A model generated the notes under the pieces. That model searched no databases, was not told the origin of the DNA, and was given only the letters and a program-made list of their open reading frames with translations. The translations under genes and the position numbers were made by a program. From Herbidospora cretacea (GTDB taxonomy: Bacteria; Actinomycetota; Actinomycetes; Streptosporangiales; Streptosporangiaceae), in NCBI RefSeq assembly GCF_001570605.1, contig NZ_BBXG01000025.1, positions 62,001 to 126,000 of the forward strand: a stretch of 64,000 nucleotides of DNA, written 5' to 3'. Shown here in pieces: positions 54,095 through 62,426 of the stretch (positions are counted from its first letter, which is position 1; every line of letters starts with the position of its first letter).

Positions 54095-55762
54095 ATGAGC
54101 GAAATGGTGGGCGCCGGCGTGAGCCGCCCCGTCGTCGTCGACGCGACCGTGGTCCGCGACGCGGCCGGTGAGCTGGCCCGCGAGGGCAACCGGGTGCCGG
54201 ACATCGTGGCGCTCGACGCGCGCCGCTGGATCGTCTGCTGGCGTTCCGGCGTACCCGACGCTCTCGACCGCACCCCCACCGACCAGGGCGCCATCAACTA
54301 CGCCGTCACCCACGACGGCGGCGTCACCTGGAAGAAGGGCACCCTCGCGGCGGCCACCGCCACGCACCGCTACCACTACGGAATGCTCTTCACCGAGAGC
54401 GGTTCCGTGTACGCCCTCCTCGGCCGCATCACCATCACCGAAGACCGCGACGAATCCGACGTCGATGGATTTCCGGTCCAACTGACCCTGAAGCGCTCCA
54501 CCGACAACGGAGCGACCTGGACGGACCAGCCCATCTCGGTGGACGTCCCCCCGAACACCCGAGGCGTCGTGATCGCCGGCAAACCGGTCAAGGTCGGCGA
54601 CGTCTGGACGGTCCCGTTCTGGCGTCAGGGCACCGGCGCGTCCCAGGCGGCCGTACTCCGCTCGACCGACCTGAGGACCTGGCGGTCAGGCGCACCGGCC
54701 ACCAACCCACCCGGCATCGGCGTCGAGGAGCCCCAGATAGCCCTGCGCCCCGACGGCACGCTCGTCATGGTGACCCGAGCGCTCGTCCGCCGCGACAAGC
54801 CCGAGGACCGCGACCCCTACTACCGCGTCTCGGCCGCCCACTGCGCGACCACCACCAGCACCGACGGCGGCCTGACCTGGGCGCCGATGCGTCTCCACCC
54901 CGACCTGCCGAACTTCTACGTGAAGACCTTCTTCATGATCGACTCAGTCGGCCGGGAGATCGCCGTCTACAACACCTTCGGCGGCCCCATCAGGGAACCC
55001 CGCCCCGACCGCTTCCGCGAGGTCCTCCACTACAAGGTGGCCAACCCCCGCGAACCCTGGCAGCCAGGACGTCTGTTCGCCGACGGCCCCCGCCTGACCA
55101 GGACGACCGCCCGAGGCTGGGACGTCTACCCCAGCGCCGCCGAGATCTCCCCCGGCGTCCTCGCCGTCGTCTGGGAACACAACCAGATCGAGATCAAGGT
55201 CGCCCGGCTGACCCTGGACACGCCGCTGCCCAAGGACTTGGCCCCCGGCCGCTGGACCCTCGACGTCGGCGCGGCCACCGGCCCCGACGGCGGCCTGCGC
55301 CTGCGCTCCACGACCGCCAGAGCGGTCGGCGCCCGCAAGACGATCATGGAGATGTGCGACTTCACGGTGGAGTTCAAGGGCGAGATCGTGGACGACAGCG
55401 CCCTCGACCCCGCAACCGGCCAGGGCGTCTGCCTGGGAACGAAGGTGTGCAACGGCGCGCACCGCCTCATGCTGACGGTCCAGAAGGGCGGCGTCTGGAC
55501 GATGCGCAAAGGCTCGACCAGATGGGAACGCATCCTCGCCACCCCGTCGGCACCGGCGGTGTGGAAGGTCGTGACCGACAGCGCGGGCGTTGCCCGGCTG
55601 TTCCGCGACGGCGCCGACACCGGGGTGACCTGGGTCATCCAGGACAGCGGCGAAACACCCCAGCTCAGCCACTGGGTGATGGGCACCCGCGGCGGAAACG
55701 CGGCGGAGGCCAGAATCGCCTGGACCCGCTTGACCCCGACAACCGACGACAACCCGGCCTGA
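54095..55762 (+). CDS. Sialidase-like BNR/Asp-box protein without signal peptide
   Basis: 555 residues. A six-bladed propeller of the exo-alpha-sialidase type is indicated by an RVPDIVAL segment near the start (RIP-like) and Asp boxes THDGGVTW (about residue 72), STDNGATW (about 135) and STDGGLTW (about 256). The C-terminal 150 residues form a second beta-rich region. There is no signal peptide although most bacterial sialidases are exported, so either it acts inside the cell, is exported otherwise, or the true start lies elsewhere. The catalytic Arg triad cannot be verified by eye. It stands alone between repeat-rich gene-poor regions, hinting at acquired DNA. Confidence 0.75.
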   Translation: MSEMVGAGVSRPVVVDATVVRDAAGELAREGNRVPDIVALDARRWIVCWRSGVPDALDRTPTDQGAINYAVTHDGGVTWKKGTLAAATATHRYHYGMLFTESGSVYALLGRITITEDRDESDVDGFPVQLTLKRSTDNGATWTDQPISVDVPPNTRGVVIAGKPVKVGDVWTVPFWRQGTGASQAAVLRSTDLRTWRSGAPATNPPGIGVEEPQIALRPDGTLVMVTRALVRRDKPEDRDPYYRVSAAHCATTTSTDGGLTWAPMRLHPDLPNFYVKTFFMIDSVGREIAVYNTFGGPIREPRPDRFREVLHYKVANPREPWQPGRLFADGPRLTRTTARGWDVYPSAAEISPGVLAVVWEHNQIEIKVARLTLDTPLPKDLAPGRWTLDVGAATGPDGGLRLRSTTARAVGARKTIMEMCDFTVEFKGEIVDDSALDPATGQGVCLGTKVCNGAHRLMLTVQKGGVWTMRKGSTRWERILATPSAPAVWKVVTDSAGVARLFRDGADTGVTWVIQDSGETPQLSHWVMGTRGGNAAEARIAWTRLTPTTDDNPA

Positions 55763-55798
55763 CGCCCGACACGCCGCACTCCTCGCTCTCACCTGCGC

Positions 55799-55840
55799 GA
55801 GCCCATGTGGCCGAGCCCATGTGGCCGAGCCCATGTGGGC
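55799..55840. repeat. Three tandem 14-bp repeats
   Basis: GAGCCCATGTGGCC repeated at 55799, 55813 and 55827 (last copy ends GGGC), directly after the sialidase-like gene. Confidence 0.85.
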
Positions 55841-56037
55841 GAAGTCATCTGCGCGAGGTCACCCACCCCGGCACGGCGAGCAGCCCCGGGCGTGTTCGGC
55901 TGGATCGCGATCTCGCCGGACGCGCAGTATCTCGGCTGGGACCTGGTCGTCGTCACCCCGGGCACGAACCCGGCGTCCACCCTCTAGCCCAACAACAGGG
56001 CAACCCTGCTGCCCCAACGACAGGGCAAAGGCCTGGC

Positions 56038-56223
56038 ATGCCCGCCGACTACTCCGATGACCACCACGACGAGCCCGGCCTCGGCACCTTGATCAGGCCC
56101 GAGGACAGAACGCCGGCACCGAACAGCTTGCCCGCATCCCACACGACGCTTGAACCCAGCACCTCCAAGAGAGCTCGCCGAAGAACTTCCGAATACAGCG
56201 CGTATGCGAAATTCCGCGCTTGA
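56038..56223 (+). CDS. Possible 61-residue protein
   Basis: ATG at 56038 after AGGGCAAAGG; encodes a hydrophilic chain starting MPADYSDDHHDEPGLGTLIRP and ending basic (SKRARRRTSEYSAYAKFRA). No family recognised; codon bias is weaker than in neighbours. A weak call. Confidence 0.25.
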   Translation: MPADYSDDHHDEPGLGTLIRPEDRTPAPNSLPASHTTLEPSTSKRARRRTSEYSAYAKFRA

Positions 56224-56453
56224 CGCTATGGCGTATGCATTCCGCGAATCACTACCGCCTTCGGCCCGGCGGCCATTTATCGGCACAGCGCCCATCTAAA
56301 GGGCACAGGTGCAATCCCACCCGAGCTACCGCCCAGCGCGGCGTCGCCCGAGGGAGCACCTGTACTACGACGTCGGCACCGTCTGAAGCGGACCCCTACG
56401 GTCGTCTACACGGCACCATTTCCAGAGGGCACCCCCGCCGCAATCCCACCCCT

Positions 56454-57404
56454 TCAGCGGGGCACCGCCCGCGACAGGACCAGTGCGAAGTCGCCGTCCG
56501 GGTCCGTATACCAGCGCTCCACCTCGAACCCCGCCATCGCCAGTTCCCGGGTCAGCCCCGCCCGGCGGAACTTGGCGCTGATCTCGGTGCGCATCTCCTC
56601 GCCCTCGGCGAAGGTCACCGTCAGGTTCAGGGCCTTGACGTGGACGGACATGTCCTTCGTCGCCCGCAGGCGCATCTCGATCCAGTCGTGGTCGGTGTCG
56701 TAGATCGCCACGTGGGCGAAGTCGGCCGGGACGAAGTCGGCGTCGAGGCGGCGGTTGATCACCCGCAGGACGTTCCGGTTGAAGGCCGCCGTCACGCCAG
56801 CCGAGTCGTCGTAGGCGGCGATCAGCCGGGACGTGTCCTTGACCAGGTCGGCTCCGAGCAGGAACGTCTCCCCGTCGGTCAGGGTCGCGCGGAGCTCCTT
56901 GAAGAAGACCTCGCGGGCCGGAGGCTCCAGGTTGCCGATGGTCCCGCCGAGGAAGGCGACCATGCGGTCCTGCCGCTGCGGCAGCTGGGACAGGTGGTTC
57001 TCGAAGTCGGCGCACACGCCGACCACCTCGAACCGCTCCGACAGCCGGTCGGCGGCGGTCTTGAGCGTCACGGCGTCGACGTCGACCGGCATGTAGGTGC
57101 GCAGGGTCCCGGCCGAGGCCAGGGCGTCGAGCAGCAGCTCGGTCTTCTCCGAGGTGCCGGAGCCGAGTTCGACGAGGGTCGCCGCGCCGCTCACCGCGGC
57201 GATCTCCCGTGCGTGGGCCTTCAGAATGGCCAGCTCACGGCGGGTCGGATAATACTCGGGCAGGCGAGTGATCTTGGTGAAGAGCTCGCTGCCGCAGGCG
57301 TCGTAGAACCACTTGGGCGGCAGCCATTTCGGCGCCGCCGCGAGGCCCGCTCGGACGTCGTGCTCCAGCGCCTGACGCATGTAGTCAGCGTCGATCAGGT
57401 TCAC
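56454..57404 (-). CDS. egtD: L-histidine N-alpha-methyltransferase
   Basis: SAM-dependent enzyme that trimethylates histidine to hercynine, the first step of ergothioneine synthesis. 316 residues; LPPKWFYDACGSELFTKITRLPEYYPTRRE, SAM site LVELGSGTSEKTELLL and GGTIGNLEP are diagnostic. GTG start at 57404 overlaps the egtC stop by 4 bp. Last gene of egtABCD. Confidence 0.96.
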   Translation of the reverse strand: MNLIDADYMRQALEHDVRAGLAAAPKWLPPKWFYDACGSELFTKITRLPEYYPTRRELAILKAHAREIAAVSGAATLVELGSGTSEKTELLLDALASAGTLRTYMPVDVDAVTLKTAADRLSERFEVVGVCADFENHLSQLPQRQDRMVAFLGGTIGNLEPPAREVFFKELRATLTDGETFLLGADLVKDTSRLIAAYDDSAGVTAAFNRNVLRVINRRLDADFVPADFAHVAIYDTDHDWIEMRLRATKDMSVHVKALNLTVTFAEGEEMRTEISAKFRRAGLTRELAMAGFEVERWYTDPDGDFALVLSRAVPR

Positions 57405-58108
57405 AGGTCCCTCCAGTCGATTCCTTCGGGCGTGACGATCACCAGGGTCCGGTCGGGCACGCTCACCCATCCGTCGTCGCGGTCGTCGAGCGGCTCGCTG
57501 GCCACCAGCACCCCTTCGGGGAGCGACCGCACGAATAGCGTGTCGCCCCAGGTCGTGGCCGCGATCGTCTGTCCATCGGTGGCGAGGAGGTTCACTCTCG
57601 CCTCGGCGTCGGCGCCGCCGGCCGCCGTGGTGACCTCGGCGATGGCGTCGCCGAGGCCCCATCCCAGCCGCCCGAGCGCGAAGACCCCGGCGGCGAGCTT
57701 CGCGGAGTCGCAGGTGCTCTCCGCCTCATGGGCCTTCAGGCCGGTCAGCGCCTCGGCGGGCACCCGGCCGTTGTGGCTGAGCAGCCACTTCCCCTCCATG
57801 AAGGGCGCTGTGGCGGTCTCCTCTATCGGCATGCCGACCGTCGCCGAGCGGACCGCCGCGATCAGGCACGTGGAGATCGCCGAGGCGGCCAGGCCGTCGA
57901 GGTTGGCGTCGGCCCACATCGGGATGGACCGGCGATAGCGGACGACGCGGTCATCGGCGTACCAGCCCATGCCGAAACCATCGGCGTTAACGGTGCCCCA
58001 GCGCTGCCGCCTGGGCACGTAGGACTGTTTCAGCAGGCCGTGGTCGGGCTGCTGGATCAGCGACGACAGCGGGCGGGGTTCGCCGAGCCATGCGGCGTGA
58101 CGGCACAT
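57401..58108 (-). CDS. egtC: Gamma-glutamyl hercynylcysteine sulfoxide amidohydrolase
   Basis: Class II glutamine-amidotransferase-fold enzyme that removes the gamma-glutamyl group. 235 residues; after removal of Met the N-terminal nucleophile is Cys2 (MCRHAAWLG). NADGFGMGWY and LLSHNGRV are the family motifs. Its start shares TGATG with the egtB stop. Confidence 0.95.
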   Translation of the reverse strand: MCRHAAWLGEPRPLSSLIQQPDHGLLKQSYVPRRQRWGTVNADGFGMGWYADDRVVRYRRSIPMWADANLDGLAASAISTCLIAAVRSATVGMPIEETATAPFMEGKWLLSHNGRVPAEALTGLKAHEAESTCDSAKLAAGVFALGRLGWGLGDAIAEVTTAAGGADAEARVNLLATDGQTIAATTWGDTLFVRSLPEGVLVASEPLDDRDDGWVSVPDRTLVIVTPEGIDWRDL

Positions 58109-59394
58109 CAGCGGGCCCCCTCCGCCTCGCCGGCGTCTCGGGCGCAGCGGAAGCCGGAGAAGATCTGGCGGCGCTGCGGATAGTCCCAGTTGCGGAAGGT
58201 GGCCCGGACCGCCGCCGGGTCGGCCGCCCAGGAGCCGCCGCGCAGCACGCGGTAGTCGGGCCCGAAGAAGACCTCGCTGTACTCGCGGTACGGGAACGCG
58301 CGGAAGCCCGGATAGGCCTGGAACGTGGAGGACGTCCACTCCCAGACGTCGCCGATCATCTGCTCGACGCCGTAGGGGCTCGTCCCGGCCGGGTAGGCGC
58401 CCACGGGGGCCGGACGGGCGGCCCGATGGCCGAGGTTGGCCAGCTCGGGGGTGGGCGGCTCGTCGCCCCACGGGTAGCGCCGCGAGCGTCCCTCCTCGGG
58501 GCTCCAGGCGCAGGCCTTCTCCCACTCGGGCTCGGTGGGCAGCCGCTTGCCCGCCCAGCGGGCGTAGGCGTCGGCCTCGTACCAGCTCACGTGCTGCACC
58601 GGCTCGTTGGGCGGGATCTGCTCGGCCCGGCCGAAGCGGGTGCGCCACCAGGTGCCGCCGTCGTCACGGGTCCAGAACAGCGGCGCCTGGAGGCCCAGCC
58701 GGAAGCCCTCGGGATGCCACCAGCGCGGGTCGCGGTAGCCGCCGTCTTCGACGAAGGCCAGGAAGTCGCCGTTGCTGACGGGCACCCGATCGATCCAGAA
58801 CGCCGGGACGTCGACCGTGTGGGCAGGGCGCTCGTTGTCGTAGGCCCACGGGTTGACGTCGGTGCCCATGGTGAACGGCCCACCGGGGACGAACACCTCG
58901 CCCGACACCGGCCGCCCGGCGGGCAGGTCGCCGTCGCCGACCAGGCCAGGCTCGCGGGAGAGCTGGAGGGTGGCGAGCATGGTCTCGTCGTGCTGGTGTT
59001 CGTGCTGGATGATCAGCCCGAACACGAAGCCGCCCGACTTGAGCGGATTCGGATCGTCGAAGTCGACCTTGTCGAGAACGTCGAGCACCCGCCCGCGCAC
59101 ACCCTCGATGTAGGCGCGCGCCTCGGCCGGCCCCAGCATCGGCAGCGTCGGACGGTCGCGGCGCGGCGTCTTGAACGCGTCGTAGATGTCGTCGATCTCG
59201 GGTCGCAGCGGCGTGATCCCGCCGACCTCGCGCAGCACCCACAGCTCCTCGTAGTTTCCGACGTGGGCGAGGTCCCAGACCAGCGGCGACATCAACGGGG
59301 AGTGCTGGCGGACGAGCAGGTGGTCGTCGGCGTCGGTGTAGCTCAGGGAGCGGTCGCGCACAGCCTGGAGCTGGGCGGCGATCTGTTCCTTCAT
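58108..59394 (-). CDS. egtB: Ergothioneine sulfoxide synthase (iron-dependent)
   Basis: Non-haem iron oxygenase joining hercynine and gamma-glutamylcysteine. 428 residues: N-terminal DinB-like helical domain with the iron ligands (His in DLAHVGNYEE, IIQHEHQHDE at about residue 133) and C-terminal FGE-sulfatase domain (RLPTEPEWEKACAW, GDVWEWTSS, RVLRGGSWA). The ATG at 59394 overlaps the egtA stop by 4 bp. Confidence 0.96.
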   Translation of the reverse strand: MKEQIAAQLQAVRDRSLSYTDADDHLLVRQHSPLMSPLVWDLAHVGNYEELWVLREVGGITPLRPEIDDIYDAFKTPRRDRPTLPMLGPAEARAYIEGVRGRVLDVLDKVDFDDPNPLKSGGFVFGLIIQHEHQHDETMLATLQLSREPGLVGDGDLPAGRPVSGEVFVPGGPFTMGTDVNPWAYDNERPAHTVDVPAFWIDRVPVSNGDFLAFVEDGGYRDPRWWHPEGFRLGLQAPLFWTRDDGGTWWRTRFGRAEQIPPNEPVQHVSWYEADAYARWAGKRLPTEPEWEKACAWSPEEGRSRRYPWGDEPPTPELANLGHRAARPAPVGAYPAGTSPYGVEQMIGDVWEWTSSTFQAYPGFRAFPYREYSEVFFGPDYRVLRGGSWAADPAAVRATFRNWDYPQRRQIFSGFRCARDAGEAEGAR

Positions 59395-61217
59395 CGGCTC
59401 TCCAAGAGGAGGTCGGCGGCCGGGGACCGGCCGGGTTCGACGAACCGCACGGCATAGTCGGTGACCTGGTCGATCAGACTCTGTGGCGCGCCGTGGCGGG
59501 GCAACGCCCTGACGGCGGCCCGGAAGGCCGCGACGGCGGCGCGGCGGATGGGCGGCGGAGCGAGCCCGCACCTGGCCGCCTCGGCCCACTGCCCCGCGAC
59601 GGCCATCGCGTCACCGGCCGCGGCGGCGGCCGCCTCGTCGTCGACGATCAGGGCGTAGGAGACGGCGACCGCGACCGGCCAAGCGACCGGGCCGAGGGCG
59701 TCGAGGTAGCGGATCTCCATGAACCCGCGCGGCCGGACGGGCGGAAAGAGAGTGGTGGCGTGATAGGCCAGGTCATCGAGGGTGGGCGGACGCCCGGTGG
59801 CGAGCTGGAAGTCACGGAACCTCTGCGCCCCCGCCATCTGCCGGCAGGACCCGTCGGACTCGTTGACCAGCATCAGCCGCGCGGCCTCAAGGTAGGCGGC
59901 CCAGTCAGCGGCCGGATGCCCCCGCCGAGGCAGCCCCAAGGCCCGTCGGCCCACAGAGACGGTCTCCGCCGAACGGAGCCGGTTCACCTGGCCGCTGTAA
60001 GCGCCACCCTCCGCCTCCACAAATGGGACACATGAACATCCGAGACGAGAACCAGTGGAAACCGCCGGAGACTCCCCGGAGCCATCGCATATGGCGCATG
60101 ACCGGCCGGCATCCGCCCCTGCGGACGCCTGCCCGAACGGCCCCATGCCCGAATCCACGCGCTGCCCATGAGAACCGCCGCAGACCACGCACGAACGACC
60201 CGAACGCAGTAGCGCCTCGCTCGATCCGCTGCGTGTGGTCCCCGAATGAACAGGATTCGATGCCGCGGACGCCTGTCCTCGGACACTCACCGACCGTTCA
60301 CCCGAACCACCGCAGGCAACGCACAACCGACCGGGCTCCTGCGCCTCCGACCGTTCACCCGGCCCGCCACAGGCGACGCATGATCGACCGAATTCCTGCG
60401 CCTCCGACCCTGCACCCGGCCCGCCACAGGCGACGCATGATCGACCCACGTCCTGCGCCTCCGACCCTGCACCCGAACCGCCACAGGCAACGCACAATCG
60501 ACCGAACTCCTGCGCCTGCGACCGCTCGCCCGACCCGCCGCAAGCCGCACACGCATAACCATCCGGTGTACCCCCGGCCAGGTCTGCCTCGGCCGGAAGA
60601 TGCCCCGGCCCCACCGGAGCCGTGCGCGTCGGGTCGAGTGCCAGCCAGATCGCCTGCCTCCCCGACAGCCACGGTTCGAATCCCGGCACCGGCCCCGGCG
60701 AGTTGGCGAACGCCGCCACCAGCACCGGCCCGAACAGATGAGCCCGTCGCCACCGGACGAAGGGATCAGGCCCGAAGTCGAGGTTGACCTGGATCGACGC
60801 GGTCGAGCACATCATCAGCGGCCCATAGGGCTCCCCCAGGCAGGCGGCCATGGCGTCATAGCGCGGGGTGTGGAGCTGGCGCAGCGGGCGCCGGTGACCG
60901 TCGACCCCCGACCGCCCGAGCGCGAGGCCGGCCGCGCCCAGAGCAGACCGTACGAGATCGACGTCGTGTTGGAGCGCGGCCACAGCAGACGGCAGCGAAC
61001 CCGGTGGCGCCGACAGTTCGATCTGGCCTCCGGGCTCGAAGGTGATCACGCTCCCGCCGGGAAGGGTCAGCCCGCCGAGAGCGCCGGTGACCCGCGCGAT
61101 GGGCACGGTCAGCGATGGGTCGGTCACGTCGTGGACGAGGAACTCCAGCTCCACGCCGACCTGATCGCCGGGGCTCCCCGTGAAACAGCCTTCCGCGTAC
61201 GCCAGCACATCGGCCAT
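59391..61217 (-). CDS. egtA: EgtA glutamate-cysteine ligase with a CxxC-repeat insertion
   Basis: Makes gamma-glutamylcysteine for ergothioneine. 608 residues, about 200 longer than usual. The normal ligase is present in two parts: residues about 1-203 (VGVELEFLVHD, SVITFEPGGQIELSAPP, MMCSTASIQVNLDFG, WLALDPTRTAPVG) and about 435-608 (DWAAYLEAARLMLV, LAYHATTLFPPVRPRGFMEIRYLDA). Between them sits an insertion with CxxCGGxG motifs at cysteines 223/226, 242/245, 261/264, 280/283, 299/302, 343/346 and 374/377, the first five spaced exactly 19 residues apart. The sixth has His in place of the last Gly. CxxCxGxG is the DnaJ zinc-binding pattern. The insertion DNA consists of 57-bp repeats with lower G/C at third positions than the flanks. 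The start is ATG 61217 (GTG 61223 possible). The reading frame is intact, so function may persist. Confidence 0.9.
   Translation of the reverse strand: MADVLAYAEGCFTGSPGDQVGVELEFLVHDVTDPSLTVPIARVTGALGGLTLPGGSVITFEPGGQIELSAPPGSLPSAVAALQHDVDLVRSALGAAGLALGRSGVDGHRRPLRQLHTPRYDAMAACLGEPYGPLMMCSTASIQVNLDFGPDPFVRWRRAHLFGPVLVAAFANSPGPVPGFEPWLSGRQAIWLALDPTRTAPVGPGHLPAEADLAGGTPDGYACAACGGSGERSQAQEFGRLCVACGGSGAGSEAQDVGRSCVACGGPGAGSEAQEFGRSCVACGGPGERSEAQEPGRLCVACGGSGERSVSVRGQASAASNPVHSGTTRSGSSEALLRSGRSCVVCGGSHGQRVDSGMGPFGQASAGADAGRSCAICDGSGESPAVSTGSRLGCSCVPFVEAEGGAYSGQVNRLRSAETVSVGRRALGLPRRGHPAADWAAYLEAARLMLVNESDGSCRQMAGAQRFRDFQLATGRPPTLDDLAYHATTLFPPVRPRGFMEIRYLDALGPVAWPVAVAVSYALIVDDEAAAAAAGDAMAVAGQWAEAARCGLAPPPIRRAAVAAFRAAVRALPRHGAPQSLIDQVTDYAVRFVEPGRSPAADLLLESR
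60308..60592. repeat. 57-bp in-frame repeats inside egtA
   Basis: Five units starting at 60308, 60365, 60422, 60479 and 60536, each encoding one 19-residue CxxCGGxG unit; adjacent units are close copies. More diverged units continue down to about 60000. One of them, at 60007-60030, would read CPICGGGG but now lies in another frame. Confidence 0.92.
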
Positions 61218-61254
61218 GACCACTCAGATCCATGACCGCCCCTGGCGTTACACC

Positions 61255-61494
61255 TCATTCCGAGTTTTCTGCGCTCGTTTCCCGGAAGGCCGTCAGCAGG
61301 CGGGATCGCGTCTGCGGGGAGAGGCCGGGGGCGGGGAGCTCACCGAGGGCGGTGATGGTGGCGGTGAACCGGCCGTAGTAACCGGCGCAGCCGCCGCACA
61401 CGGCCATGTGGTCGAGGAAGAGGGGGCGGGAGGAGGAGTCGAGGGCGTCGTCGAGGAAGGCGGTCACGAGTTCGGCGAACTCGTCGCAGTTCAT
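61255..61494 (-). CDS. RsrA-like zinc anti-sigma factor
   Basis: 79 residues with the ZAS signature: Cys3, then His29-x3-Cys33-x2-Cys36 (HMAVCGGC). The spacing of 26 residues between first Cys and His equals that of the thiol-disulfide switch RsrA. It should hold the adjacent ECF sigma factor until oxidised. ATG at 61494 overlaps the sigma stop (ATGA). It is followed after 37 bp by egtA on the same strand. Confidence 0.85.
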   Translation of the reverse strand: MNCDEFAELVTAFLDDALDSSSRPLFLDHMAVCGGCAGYYGRFTATITALGELPAPGLSPQTRSRLLTAFRETSAENSE

Positions 61495-62102
61495 GGCCCT
61501 CCTTTCCCGTCGTAGTAGGCCGCCAGGTGGTCGCGGACGGCCGCCCTGGCCCGGTGGAGCAGCACCCGCTGGTTGGCCGGGGAGATCGACAGGATCTCGC
61601 AGACCTCGTCGGAGCCGTAGCCCTCCATGTCGCGCAGCGTGATCACGGCGCGCTGCCGGGACGGGAGGGTGCCCACCGCCTGCTCGATCAGCTCTCTGAC
61701 CTCGCCGGCCAGCGCCGCCCCTTCGGGACCGCCCTCGGCCCGCTCGGGCCGGTCGCCGTCGGGACGCTCGCCGCCGACGCTGCTCACCGGGATAGTACGG
61801 CTCTCTCGCTCTCCGCGTCTGCGCGCGGTGTTGACCAGAATGCGGTAAACCCATGTGCGCAGGGACGACCGGCCCTCGAAGGCGCCGACGGCCCGGATGA
61901 CCGCGAGCCAGGTGTCCTGGACGACTTCCTCCGCCGACGCCGCCGTCGACACGTATGACCTGGCAAGGCGCAGCATCCCGCGTGACCATTCGTCGAGAAG
62001 CAGCGCGAAGACCGCCTCGTCGCCGCTGCGCAGCCCGGCCACGATCACCGGATCGGGCGGAAAATCGGTCACCTCACCGAGCCTAACGACGCCCTCCGAC
62101 AT
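61491..62102 (-). CDS. ECF RNA polymerase sigma factor
   Basis: 203 residues from the ATG at 62102 (GGAGGGTCGCGGGA upstream); a GTG at 62072 is an alternative. Region 2 is FALLLDEWSRGMLRLARSYVSTAASAEEVVQDTWLAVIRAVGAFEGRSSLRTWVYRILVN; region 4 is LPSRQRAVITLRDMEGYGSDEVCEILSISPANQRVLLHRARAAVRDHL. It is coupled to the RsrA-like anti-sigma and lies upstream of egtABCD, all on the minus strand, so oxidative control of ergothioneine synthesis is an attractive inference. Confidence 0.92.
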   Translation of the reverse strand: MSEGVVRLGEVTDFPPDPVIVAGLRSGDEAVFALLLDEWSRGMLRLARSYVSTAASAEEVVQDTWLAVIRAVGAFEGRSSLRTWVYRILVNTARRRGERESRTIPVSSVGGERPDGDRPERAEGGPEGAALAGEVRELIEQAVGTLPSRQRAVITLRDMEGYGSDEVCEILSISPANQRVLLHRARAAVRDHLAAYYDGKGGP

Positions 62103-62426
62103 TCCCGCGACCCTCCAGTGAACGCCCGATGCCCGCAATGTCTCCCCTGCCCGGCATCTCCCCCTATCCACCTAATCACCCTCTGTGAGCGATTCGGTCG
62201 GCAGGGTGTCGAAGCACGGTAACCGACGCATGCGAACTCCCGTTGACGTCGTGTGAATCCCGATGGCGGCGCGCCACCGGCGGCGATCACCCAACGTGAC
62301 CACAGGGATGAACGGACGACGAACGCGACGTGACTACCTGTGGATATCTCCTCGCGGGATGCGGTTTTCCACAGGCCGGGTTCCCGCGTCGTCCGGGCGG
62401 GATCGGGGACGGTAGGTTCTTGAACC
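62103..62426. other. Divergent promoter region, sigma factor / dapD
   Basis: About 320 bp without a gene. It contains two DnaA-box-like sequences, TGTGGATAT near 62340 and TTTTCCACA near 62364, each one base from consensus. A TAGGTT -10-like box at 62413-62418, 8 bp before the dapD start, suggests a leaderless dapD transcript. I could not identify a convincing SigR-type GGAAT-N18-GTT promoter for the sigma gene. Confidence 0.5.

Larger units (their letters stand above)
55763..56453. other. Gene-poor region between sialidase-like gene and egtD
   Basis: About 690 bp. It begins with the 14-bp triplicate at 55799-55840. A plus-strand stretch near 55885-55987 reads GVFGWIAISPDAQYLGWDLV and then stops, like the end of a decayed gene. 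A small frame at 56038-56223 is listed separately. Otherwise nothing recognisable. Confidence 0.4.

Noticed and set aside
61218-61254. SigR-type promoter (GGAAT-N18-GTT) directly before egtA
   Set aside because: GGAAT is present on the minus strand but no GTT lies at the required distance.
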